A stretch of DNA of 64,000 nucleotides from Cloeon dipterum (lineage: Eukaryota > Arthropoda > Insecta > Ephemeroptera > Baetidae), in contig NC_088789.1 of assembly GCF_949628265.1 (NCBI RefSeq), positions 34,837,883 to 34,901,882 on the forward strand. The letters run 5' to 3'. The notes under the pieces were generated by a model. The model saw only the letters and a program-made list of their open reading frames with translations, searched no databases and was not told the DNA's origin. Positions 1-11,400 of the stretch are shown here, piece by piece; positions within the stretch are counted from its first letter, which is position 1, and each line of letters starts with the position of its first letter. Made by a program: the position numbers and the translations under genes.

Positions 1-55
1 TGTGTTTAGGCCAAGCTGTGTTGGCCGCGGCTCTGCTGGCGCGCCTCCAGCCTTT
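1..55 (-). pseudogene. SHPRH exon scrap at window edge
   Basis: The G+C-rich start of the window matches, with gaps, part of the SHPRH exon that carries the second half of the RING finger (intact version near 41200-41260). The shared pieces are the 'ggccaagctg..ggccgcggctctgc' block and the 'gcgcgcctccagc' block. It is too short and too degraded to code. It is most simply the right-hand end of a further SHPRH copy lying outside the window to the left. Confidence 0.45.
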
Positions 56-299
56 TTTGACAACAAACAAGATAAAAAATAAAATTACAATAATTTCACT
101 GTTTAAATGCAACAAATCGCATCGCTTATATTATCGAGAAAACTTTGGCGCTTTCTCAATTGGACCTAAAAGAATTAAATAAAAATAATAGATGGGAATG
201 GTTCAAAAGCCTTGTTACAAGCCTGAGAAATTGACGGTGGTTAGTAAAACGCAGCTTTGAGATTATTAGGAGAGTTGCTGACGAACGGTCATCGGCAGG

Positions 300-1010
300 A
301 AATTCTCGCGGTCTTCACGGTACCACCTGAGAGGTCGGAAATTAATTATTTTAAGCTAAAATACAGTGCCCTGAAAGATTGCAACCTGGTAATAATTTTA
401 CTGGTTCTCAAAATTTGTCTTTAAAAAAGAGATAAATTATATTATTTTAAAATTAATTAGATAAAATTGAATTTTAAAATAATTTTCCTATTCTAAACGC
501 AATGCTGCTAATGAACCATCACGCATTTTGCAATGCGTAAAAATGCACCACTGGTTTTTGGCGCAAAAAACGCATTTTTCCAAATTTAACCCGAAAATAG
601 TCATTTTTTCCCTAAAAGAGTCTGAAATATCTGATAATTGCGTTGAGAGTTAAAATTGTCAGTTTCTTGGTGGATCCAGTGGCTCTAATACTGATTTTGG
701 TGATCATCCATCAAGAGAATTTTTTAATTTCCATAAGAATGCATGTGTTTCGGAAAAATGCGCTTTTACCGCAGCTTGCCGAGCATGGCCTTGTCCGGCG
801 CGGCGCCGACAGCGGCGCCGACGAGTGCAACAGCCGCTGCATCATCCCCGATAAACTGTGCCAAATCGCGAGATGAACAAACACGGCCGCGGCGCTGCTT
901 GTGCTTGACTGCGAAGAAGAAACGCAGCGGGTCGGCGGTTGGCGTGAGAGGTGCTGCCCTCGCGTGGCAACGGCGAGAGTTATCTGCAGCCAGCAAGAAT
1001 TGTGACGTCA
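300..1010 (-). pseudogene. decayed copy of the minus-strand gene at 17.2-18.8 kb
   Basis: Two stretches match the minus-strand exons further right. The stretch at about 740-1010 resembles 18630-18950, including a shared 'DKA(M/V)LGKLR' peptide, after which this copy runs straight into a stop. The stretch near 300-335 keeps an acceptor-like site and the W-Y-x-E-D start of the next exon (counterpart near 18265). The rest of both exons is degraded. The similarity continues through flanking non-coding DNA, which marks this as the left part of duplication copy A. I do not recognise the protein family. Confidence 0.4.
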
Positions 1011-1624
1011 TGCAATTCGATCACTTTAGGCGCGAACACCACGTTTTTATTTTCAATGGAAGAGCTAGAACGCATCATTTTATTCAAAGGCCAGAAGAAT
1101 TAAGCGAGGAGCTGTTTAAAAAAATTAAATAGAAATGCCATCGAGAAGATAACACCATTCCGCATTTTTAATGTTATGGAAATTTAAAAATTTGGGTGTT
1201 GATAAGAATAAAATTGAGTGTCAAGGCCGATTTTGCGTTGAGGAGCAGAGAAAAGCTTGTAAATTATAGTGACACAATTTTTTGGCACTTTTTAATCTCC
1301 TTGTCCAATCGGAAATTAATTACATATTAAAATTACTCTAATGCGCAGCTCCTCTCTTCCAGCCGCAAAAACATATAAACTAATTATTGTAACATCTAGG
1401 CCATAAATATTTAATAATCATTTCTTGCGTCCTTATCAGCGTTTCCTCTTTTTATTTCCTCTCTTTACCACAATCCACGAGGTTGTTTACTTTAAATTGT
1501 CGCTGTTTGCGGTTGGCACTAACTTTAACTGCAGATAATTTATCTGAAAAAATTGTGGTGGTGTGTTTCTTTTTATAGGGTATAATTAATAAAAATCCCT
1601 GTGTCTTTTGCTACAATTTCAAAC

Positions 1625-1630
1625 TTTATT
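1625..1630 (-). terminator. poly(A) signal of the small secreted-peptide gene
   Basis: TTTATT on the plus strand reads AATAAA on the minus strand, about 45 bases beyond the stop codon of the small secreted-peptide reading frame. The position is right for a 3' end signal. Confidence 0.4.
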
Positions 1631-1673
1631 AAAGCAGTTTTTAGGTCAAATACAAAGTTAACATTAAATCATG

Positions 1674-1868
1674 TCAGCGAACAAACATTTTTCTGCACGT
1701 CTTGGTGGCGAAGGAAAACACGAAGCCAGGCGGGCACGCAAAAAGATGTCTGCTTTGGGCAGCAGCAATTCCTTGGATCGGAGGTAAGTTTGGTGTTTGG
1801 GACCAGACGAAATCGATGAAAACTGTCGCGGAGAGCAAGAAGAGAACAAGTGCGAGCTGGCGTGACAT
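1674..1868 (-). CDS. small secreted two-cysteine peptide, hypothetical
   Basis: A 64-residue reading frame on the minus strand. It begins with a clear signal peptide (MSRQLALVLFLLSATVFIDF, cleavage plausible just after the VWS segment). After a proline-rich linker comes a short tail with the pattern C-P-P-G-x8-10-C-R-K. Short insect secreted peptides often end in a similar 'CPPG...CRK' tail, but I cannot name a family. I chose the internal ATG at 1866-1868 because the signal sequence starts there; the longer upstream frame has no such feature. A splice-acceptor-like tract (pyrimidines then CAG) lies upstream near 2014, so a 5' non-coding exon is possible. An AATAAA follows the stop. It lies inside duplication copy A, and I saw no intact counterpart in copy B. 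This may be a real gene or a relic. Confidence 0.5.
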   Translation of the reverse strand: MSRQLALVLFLLSATVFIDFVWSQTPNLPPIQGIAAAQSRHLFACPPGFVFSFATKTCRKMFVR

Positions 1869-2369
1869 TTTCACAAGACTTCTTTCCGTCGAATGGAAGC
1901 GAGTGAAGAGGAAATTTCGATTTGACACCGCACGCGCAGCTGTGACAAAGTCGAAGGCTCCTTCCTGCCCCTCGCACTTCGCGCGGTTGCTACAAACTGA
2001 TAACAATTAACCGCTGAAAAAGAGAAAGCATAGTTTTATTACAATTTTGGTACTTTAATTTTGAGACGATTTTTCTTTAAAAGAAAATTTCAGAATGGTG
2101 CTATTTTTAGATTTAAAAAAACTAACAATTTTTACTTTTTGGCTTTTTTGTACCTCCACATCTCGGGTTTTAAACATCACAAGTGCAAAACCTACACACC
2201 GATTGACTCTTCTGGACCTCCCCTGATTAGCTAAAGGGTTTAGAGGGTGCCTATTCTCCCCCCCCCCCAACGGGGATAATAATTTTAAAAATGTTGAAAA
2301 GGATTTTGAATACATTTTTACTGTACGCAATATTAGCAGAGGGTTGAACGGGGTGGACAGCTAGCACCC

Positions 2370-2600
2370 CTTAACTTTTCAGCTGGTCAGGGTAGGTCTA
2401 AACGAGTCTAAAAGTGGGTAATTTTTGCAATTCTGATGGTAAGAACCCGAGATTTAGAGCTAGCGAAATACGAAAGTCGAAATATTCGTCGTTTTGGTCT
2501 ATTGCAAATTTTTTAAACTCGAAATCTGGCGTTCTAAGCATCAGAATGGCAAAAAATAGCCACCGTTAGACTCGACACGACCTACACCAACCGCAGCTTA
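2370..2600. repeat. small inverted-repeat (fold-back) element
   Basis: The left arm (about 2385-2460: GGTCAGGGTAGGTCT.. then gagtctaa..gtgg..attctgatg..gaacc) is matched in reverse complement by the right arm (about 2520-2600). The two arms could pair as an imperfect hairpin. No coding capacity is seen. A related single arm lies at about 4290-4420. Confidence 0.5.
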
Positions 2601-2760
2601 AGTGTTTTGGCCAGACTTGTGGGCTGCGGCGCTGCATGCGCGCCTCCAGTTCGAGCGGCGTCTCGTTCGCGGCACACGCGGCGCACCCGACGCTCCGCTT
2701 GTTCGCTTCACCTCCTCCAAACATTGCCCAAATTTCTAAACTTGCAATTATTGATCTTTA
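2600..2760 (-). pseudogene. SHPRH RING-exon fragment
   Basis: This segment matches SHPRH exon 16 (intact near 41200-41390), including the stretch that codes for the second part of the RING finger ('ggcgcacccgacgctccgcttgttcgc' and 'cacctcctccaaac'). Bases are missing between the blocks, and the flanks do not match SHPRH. The reading frame is broken. It lies just upstream of the first receptor promoter, so SHPRH debris sits on both sides of that gene. Confidence 0.6.
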
Positions 2761-3119
2761 AAAGGAATGGCAGGGTCCGCCATTTTTAAATAGGCAGTTT
2801 TTTGCTCTTTTTATCCCTGTCCGAAGACCGGAGAAAATAAAAATTTGTTACGAGGATTTGTTGAATTTTTATGTCAGCAATTTATTTTAAATTTGGAAAT
2901 TTCTTGAAAGCCACTATTTTTGAGAACGTCGCAAATATATTATGTCCGCAATTTTGCGATTTTATTCCAAGCTCCCAAGGAAAAAACTAATAAATCATGA
3001 ACATTTTTAAAACGCTGCAATTCCGATACGTTTAAAAAAACACTAGATTGGAAATAAAGACAAAATTACGCTTCTCGGTTCTATTTTTTTAATAATTATA
3101 TTATTTAATCCCGCGGTTC

Positions 3120-3379
3120 ACCAATCAATTCTCGTGTTGATTCACGCGGCTGGCGACAGACGGAGCGCGACGGCTCTCTTGGCAGCAAACACGTGGTCTC
3201 TGACGTCATCCTTGTCGCTTTTAGCTCTCCAAGGCATTCAACGCGGCGAGCAGCCAGCAAGCAGTGCGACTTGCGAGTGAGCCGGCTGAGCGAGCAAAAG
3301 TCTCATGTGATATCGCGGCGTGATTCGAGGAGGAAAAAGAAGAATTGGGTCCACCTTTGACCTGCTGAGTGCTGAGGCG
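3120..3379 (+). promoter_or_regulatory. probable promoter and 5' non-coding exon of receptor gene 1
   Basis: This segment is well conserved with 21345-21561, far above the AT-rich surroundings. It carries a cAMP-response-element-like site (TGACGTCA at about 3201) and ends in a strong donor, gctgaggcg|gtgagtg, at 3379/3380. It contains no long conserved reading frame. A matching acceptor lies at 5421-5422, directly before the exon with the start ATG at 5452. I infer a non-coding first exon here. The transcription start cannot be fixed from sequence. Confidence 0.55.
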
Positions 3380-5422
3380 GTGAGTGTTGAAAAAAGAGGC
3401 TGTTGAAGCTTTTTTGCGACTGTAAATCGATCTGTACAGGAGCAGTAATTTTTATTCTTGAGATAATTGTGTAATGTTGTGCAAAGTAAGACTTTTTTAC
3501 GCTTGATTTTTAACACACTTCTGCTTATTAAAGCTCAAATATTTAATATCTTCTAACTTTATTTTCATTTTTATTATTAGGAAAAATAGAGCTCTATATA
3601 TATTATTAACACGTACAAAATATACCATCATACTAATATAGATTTCATATTTATTAAATTGGGGAAAGTCTAACTATAATAATAAATTACTATCTTCATA
3701 ATATAACGTTGTAATGATTAATTGGCATTTGACGAAATCAACACGTAAATTATTCAAACAGACGAGTGATTTCCAATTGAAGATTACTCAAAATTTGCAT
3801 CACTTTAAATTCGTCGTTTGACTCACATACTCCAATAGCTGGCATCCCTAAATCATTTAGTAGAGCAAAGTTTGCGATAGTAAAAAACAATTATGATTTG
3901 GTGAAAAAAAATAAAGTTTTCGTCCTGTTACACATTTTTATTTTCATCATAACTTACGATAGGATGTTTCGCCCATAAATAGATGTACATTTTTTTAGTA
4001 CTTTCTAGAATGACAAGTTATTGACTTATCACGATAAGATTTTGATTGCAAAATAAGTCAATAAGTACAAACAAAATTGCTCAGCTGATAGGAAGAGTGG
4101 CGCGTGCCGACCCTTGATATATGTTATCGGCCCGTGGTCGTCATTGCAGGAAAGTCCAACACTTTTGGATGGTATCGCGCACTTTGAAAAGATAAGCGCA
4201 ACAAAAAAACAGGCTCATTTCGCGGAGCAAAGTATGGAATGACTCAGCTTCTCATCCACATCGAGAAAAGTACAGCTTCAATGTAAGTACTAGGGGTGGA
4301 GGGTAAGCACCAAGCACCCTATCAGCTCGTCAGAGCAGGTTGAGACGAGTCAAATGGTGGCTAGTTTTTGAAATTCTTATCGTTCGAACCCGAGATTTGG
4401 TGTTGCAAAAAATACGATATTGAAAAATTCCCAATTTCTCACTTTTCTCGCCGTGGAAAACGCCGAATAAATAAAATAAATATGGTCATTTTCCATTGAA
4501 TTTTTAACATGGTAATATAGTATTTGCAGTGGAAAATAGGAATAAACAAACGCGTCTAAAGAGCTCTATGCTTTAATTTTTAATAGAGGTCTCAGTCGCG
4601 AGTTGGCTTGGCCAAATTTTTTGCTGGGTGCTGGCCGCCGGTCATTTTCACCGGTAGCTGGCGCAACTTAGCGAGATTTGCGCCGGCTGGAAGCACGTGA
4701 CCCAAAATTTTCCGGCTCTGCTGCGATGCAGCGCGGCTGGCTAACACCTCTAATTTTTAAATAGTATATTTCTTGTATGATATACAGTATACATCCTTCA
4801 TTCATGCGATCTCTAGTCTATTCTACACATAATATAAAATAGAGGGCCTCTGCAGGATTTTTCGCGTTAAGGGTGACCACCTAGTGGAAAGTGTGCGCCG
4901 CCGAAAGTCATCCCGAGGCCTAAAATGTTTTTGAAAATGGGCCCAATAAGACCCGCAACCAAATCGCATCCCTATATCTTCCTGGGTAAAAATATTGCCA
5001 ATGACGCGAAACGCGGCCAATCGACGCGGGGCGGTGCGAAAAGTATAGTGTTCGCTGGTCAAAATCGACCTCAAGTCCATAGGACAGAGTAAAAAAAATG
5101 TTCAGGATCAGGAACGCAGCTATTAACGTGAATAACATCACTATGCTATTAAAAGCTAAAACATAAATATACCTTGAATTTTTTACCTAACAATAATAAG
5201 AAAATTAAAAGGTAATTAATTCGTGAAGAACTGCTCTTATAATTTTCAAAGAAAAATATAGTTAAAAAATGTCTAAAAACTCATTCCCCTATTTACCTGT
5301 TACACTATTTTTGACAGAGCATATATTTTCCCTATTTCTTCGTATATTTTGTGAACGAAGTGCAACTTAAAAGAATTGGAAGTTTTTAGGTCTTGTTCAC
5401 TTTAAATTCTCTTGCATTACAG
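3380..5422 (+). other. inferred first intron of receptor gene 1
   Basis: AT-rich DNA without a convincing gene. It holds a single repeat arm at about 4290-4420 related to the fold-back at 2370-2600. A segment at about 4805-4900 is shared with about 23215-23290. A minus-strand frame at 4920-5141 starts with a signal-like hydrophobic stretch but has no other support. Confidence 0.4.
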
Positions 5423-5451
5423 GTGTACATATATGCAGGTTTTACAATACA

Positions 5452-8400
5452 ATGGAAGAAATACTGAAAAAAGGTATTTAAATTATTTTTAATTAATAGA
5501 AAACTATACAAGTGGGTGCATGGGACTCTCAAACTTTGACATAAACCATATTCAATATTAAAAAACACGTGAATTATTTCAAGGTGAAGAAGGTAGTCCC
5601 ATCGGACAGGCAAACCTAGGGTTCTTTAAAACGGACGGCCAGATAATCAATGCAAACAAGTAAAAATAAACCATGCAAACTAAAACTTTGATATTGACTA
5701 TACCCTTTTTTCAAAGCGTCTTTGTACTAGTCGTCCACTATGATTTTGAGAACCAACAAAGAGCTCGAAAAGGGAATTATCGTTACGTGCAGAACCTGAA
5801 GACATCTTTCGGGAAAAACAGGAATTGCAACTTTCGTGATCTGAAGTCACCGAAAAAAGAGCATCTGCTCGATATTCTTGGCGATCAGGATAAGCTGCTA
5901 CGGTTTTTCTCCTCGAAAGGTTGGCGCTGAAGCTTGTGAAAATAGTGGTTTTGACTGAATTTGTTAAATCTGTAGATCCCCCAGACGTATTTCTTCTCTT
6001 TGTGCTTTCTCATGGATATGAAGATGGCATCATTCATACCGACCACTTGCTCAACGATCAGAAAACGCTCGATCATTTCACGACGGATGAAATGTTTGAC
6101 TCGATTAAAAAGTTGACTAAGTTCGAAAAGAGCCTCAAACTGATCAATATTGGCGTAGGATCCAAACTTATTTGTATGGTAGAGAATTGATTAAAAATTA
6201 CTCTGATTTCTAGCCATGTCGTGGATTATTGGCCGACTCCAAGTTCAGCAGTAATGAGGACGAGCGTGAAGAAACGTACACAAACCGTAACTCTTGCAAA
6301 ATCACATTCATTCCCGCAATTCACAATTTGGTGGTGTTCTACTCTACTGTCGAAAGTATGATTTGACAATATTTAAATATTAACTAAATTTTAAAATTTC
6401 ATCCACTTATAAAGCAACGAAAGCAAACACAAGTGAACGTGGGTCATGGTTTGTAGAAAAATACTGCGACTGTTTGAATCAGACTGAGGAAAAGCCGTTG
6501 TTGACTTTCCTCTCGATGATGCAGAAAATCGTGCACATTGCGTCGCGCACAATGACAAATTTAAAAACAGGCGATTCCCTGGGTCAGACGCCAGAAGTAA
6601 AGATGTTCACTCAAGACCGAGAATTCTTCATTTCAAAGTAAAGTGCTGTTAGTTTCATTTAATTTATATTTTTATTGGTTCACTTTCAGGACAATGATTG
6701 ATCCAGTAACATATCAAAGCACAGATGGAGAGATGGTGAAACCAGGGTCAAATACGACGAATTCTGAAACTTTCGCATGGAAGACTGATGAAGGACAGAA
6801 TATAAGAGGTCGAAACGCATTCATTTTGTTTGAGCAACATGGTACACTAGTGCAAGAACTGGTGAAGTCTGTTCGAAACTTGGAATTTGATACAAGATCG
6901 TTTCAACTAAACAAACGCTCGTTAGACTCGTACTTAAAAATCTGTGAGCTTCCCATATTTAATTGATATTGGAAAAGAATACATACGAATTTCCCAGGTT
7001 GCGAGTTAGAACACGACGTCGGCTGCATATTGACATGCATATTCGGCGAATTGACTGAAAACGACGCAAAGGAAGTTTGCATTCTCGTTGACCAAAAAGA
7101 AATGCCAATCACAGATATTCTGCATAGCTTTGTCGGTCCAAAAAACGCCCAGTGGATCGGAAAGCCAAAAATAATTGTTCTAATTAACCAAGAGGCCTTG
7201 GAATGTGATGCAGTAAGTCATTACTCCTATTATTATTATGATGTAAGTTTCTTTAATTGAGCTTTTCTCATAGCATTTGCCAGAAAAAATGCTAAAATTA
7301 GATATATCGGCTACAAATCACAGTGGCTGGCTGGTTCTGATTTTAAAGGATAATGGTAACTATAGTATAAAAAAATGTTGATTATTAAAGCTTAATAATG
7401 ATGTGTTCTATAGAATTCTTAGAAAAATTGATCGGGATCTTCAAATGCGAGGATCTCAAAAATGGGAAAAGCCTTCAAGAACTTTTGTATCCTTTGCTGA
7501 TTACCGAGTCAAAGAAGAACACTGTTTTGCTCAACTCAACGCTGCAATACCTTCTCGACTTCCCCGTCTGGCCACGCACTTTCGTCAGTCAAAGTTTCAG
7601 TTTAAGGGTTAATGATAGCTCGACGGTCAATATCATAGAATTTGATGAGATAGTTAAAGAAGCGAAAAAGTCCTTTGAAAAGGGTCAAGTTTGGCTCATG
7701 AGTTCCGTTGCCGGTGCCGGAAAAACGACAGTTCTTAAAGAAATTACATACCAGCTCGGAAAATCCAACCCCGACTTAAAAATTTTGTATATCTCGCTTA
7801 AGAAACACTCGTTTACCATTTGGAAAATTTCCAGACTGAATCAGTTCCTTGCAAAGGCAACAAATCATTCCACAGACGATATAAAACTGTGGATTGAAGA
7901 GAAAAGAGCTGTTGTTTTCTTTGACGGATTTGATGAAATCTGTCCTGATCTTTGTGAAAACGTTATCACATTTTTCCATACTTTGAAAGAACAGCAAGTT
8001 CCCATGTTTATCGCAACAAGACCCCACGAGGCTGAAATAATACAGGAACGAATAAATTGCGAAGTACTCTTAGGAGTTGATCCTCTGAACGAAGAAAAGC
8101 AAATCGAATTTTTGAAGATTGTAGCAGGAAAGAACGAAAAAGAATGCAAGCAGTTTATACAAGATTTTGAGGAAAAGGATATCCTGGAGAATCCATTGCA
8201 CCTCTCATTGATAGCCTCTAGCAAAAGCGAAGGAAACTTGTATCAAATTTACGCGAAGGTTGTTGAAACGAAACTTGAACTCTGTTTAGTGAGGGATGGA
8301 TTCGACATTAATAACAAGGGCATTTTCAGTTTAAAGATGCATATGGCTTCGAATCATCTTCAACTGATTGCTTTGCGCTTCCTGAGGAATGAAAGCCTGA

Positions 8401-11400
8401 TTGGACTGGGAATAAGAGAGGGAGACTTAGAAAAGATTAACGATTACGGCGTCGCGACTGTTCTAGACGGGGAAGTTTCGTTTTTGCATCAGACGTTTGC
8501 TGAATTCCTGGCCACAAAACAATTCTTGGAAAATTTTGATTCGTCACAAGCATTGGATTCAGTGCTATTTCAAGATAGTACTTCTGCACAGTGCAGAAAG
8601 TTTTTGGACCTATTCTACTGCATCCTGGAAAAAGAGGAAGCAGAAGATTTGATAGATCACACGGAAGCTCTTTTAGCTATCGCCAAATCTATTGGTCCTG
8701 TAATTTTCTTGGAAAAGGTTATTGAAGATAACCTAAGACAGGTTTTCAGAATGGTGAAGCCCCGGATTTCGTTTCACGCGGATTCAAATGCTTCCATTTG
8801 CATAGAAACAAGCCCGGAACTGTTGATGAGAGCAATCGGCAAAGAAGAAATCGCCATTCAACTACTGGAAATGGGAGTTCTTGATAAAACAGGCTTGGAA
8901 CAAAATTTGCCTGATTTGCTGCGTAAAATTGAAGAGAATAATGCAGTTAACATCCTGGAGAAATTGAGATTGGAATTTTCAGATCTGCAAGGTATGATTG
9001 GTGCTTACTACTCCAAGGATACAGAAACGAGCAAAAGATCGATGAAAGTAGGATTTGCAGCAATTCGGAATGATTTTGCAAAACTTCTGGAAATCCTTAT
9101 TCAGAGTGGAATTCGTGCTGTTGATGCATTTGAAGAGGAAGAAAACAGTCTCTTTACGGCTTGTAAACATGGAAGTGTCAAGTGCTTTAGAGTTCTGCTC
9201 AAACACGGAGCCCGAAGGGTATATTACGCTAGTACCCAACATGATCCTTTGAACGTGGCCACAGAATTTGGTCACCTGGATCTGGTTAAGGTCCTTTTGG
9301 AAGAAAATTCCAGCATATTCAAGCGAGACGAATCTACATTGGTTCTCGATGGGCTGCAAGATATTTGGAATCCTTTCCAATATGCAATCATGTACGGACG
9401 CAAAGATATAGCCGAGTATTTGCTCTCAAAGTGCCCAACTTCGAATGATATTAGGACAAAAGACGGAAAAACTCTTATGCACTTGGCAGTTCTTATGAGG
9501 AAGTGGGAAGTACTCGAATGGCTTGCTCAGTTACCAGACACCGATATCAATTATTTGAACCCGGACACAGGTAGAAAATTTTGGACGCAATTTGAGCTTG
9601 AAAATTACGAGCACTTCTTGATGCTTCAAGGCGAAGTCAAAGAAAAGGATGAAAAGGGGAGAAGTGTCCTTCATTACGCTGCAAAATATGGTTATACAGA
9701 TCTTGTTGCGAAGTTCATTAAAGCCGGTGCTGACATTGATGCCAAGGACGCAAAAGGCTGGAACGCATTACACTATGCTTGTCTTGTAGACAAAAATATT
9801 GAAACAATTAAACTACTACATTCACGGAGCAAACACCTCGCAAAGACAATCACAAAAGAAGGACAAACAGCTTTGCATATTATGGTGGAATATTGTGATC
9901 AACATGATTTTGGAAGAGCTATTTCAAGGAATGTAGATATTGCAAGATTTTTGGTTGAGGACGCTGAAATTAATTTAAGTGTGACGGATGACCAAAGGAA
10001 GAACGCTGCAAGAATTGCTGTGGAGAGAGGACTAGAAAAATCATTAACCATGTATCTAAGAGCACAATACATTAATCCCTCAGCCAAGAACGACTTGAAG
10101 AAATCACCGGTATCTTTATATTTATCAGCAGCTGGTGAATTAGTGTCCCTGCAGCAGTGGATTCAACAAGGTGGAGATTTATCAATGAGAGATGAATGTG
10201 GACGTACGGCATTGCAATTAACAGAAGAGATAGGAAAGTTTAGATTGTTTCAAAAGAAGACTGGACTCAATGAACAATTTGAAGAACGGAACAGTGAGGG
10301 CTCGCTTTTGCTAGCCTGTATACAAAAGAATTGGGGTAAGGCTAAAAATTTGCTCAGTACGAAGAATTTGAGCATCAACCGGCAAGACAAAGATGGAAAA
10401 ACAGCTCTTCACTATGCTGCAGAAGAAGGAAATTTGGGTATAGCTCAGCAGTTACTTAGTCAAAGAGCTAATGTCCTATTGAAAGATCATAATGGATGGA
10501 CAGCACTGCATTACGCCATTCTAACGAATAATCAAGTTTTGGTTCAAAAGCTGATTGAGAGTGGTGCTGATATTGATTCGAAAACTAAGAGGGGAGAGAC
10601 AGCTCTGCACCTCACAGCCTACAAGGGCTATACAGAATTAACGCAAAAATTGATAGACTGCGGCGCGAATGTTAATTTAAAGAACAATCATGGTTTGACA
10701 TGTTTAAACTTCGCCACAGTTAATAGAGATCAGGATTTGTTAAAAATTCTCCTGAAAAATAATGCTCACGTAAACGCTGAATCTCAGTTTTTTGGACAAA
10801 CCGCTCTGCACCATGCAGCAATACAAAATTATCCAGAAATTTTGGAAATGCTGGTCGATCACGATGCCGATGTAAATTTAAAAGATAAAAAAGGATGGAC
10901 AGCTCTACATATAGCTGCACTTTATTATCCAGAACTGAGTCAAAAGCTGCTAGACCATGGTGCTGATGTAAATTCAAAAGAATTAGAAGGATGGACTTCT
11001 CTGCACATTGCAGCAAGGTATAATCCAGAACTGTGTCAAAAGCTGCTTGACCATGGTGCTGATGTGAATTTGAAGACAAAATTTGGATGGACAGCTTTGC
11101 ACTTTGCTTCGAGATATAATACAAAATTGTTACAAAAGCTTCTCTACTACGGTGCTAATATGAATGTCAAAGATAAAGATGGATGGACTCCTCTGCACTT
11201 AACTACAAGTTATAATCCAAAATCAGTTAATATGCTGCTTGACCACGGCGCTGATGTGGATTCAAAACTCCAAAATGGATGGACAGCGCTGCACCTGGCT
11301 ATAGATTTGAACCGTCCAGCATCAGTGCTAGAGCTTCTCGTCAAGGGCGCTGATGTTAATTTAAAAAATGTTGCTGGATGCACCGCGCTTCAACTTGCCA

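Noticed and set aside
4823-5141. Overlapping minus-strand frames, one with a signal-like start
   Set aside because: No splice, poly(A) or homologue support, and the region is part of a repeated non-coding patch (compare 23215-23290).
7398-7413. Start codon MMCSI for the large receptor exon
   Set aside because: It lies in intron sequence. The acceptor at 7411-7413 and the paralogue at 34786 show that translation enters this exon from upstream exons.
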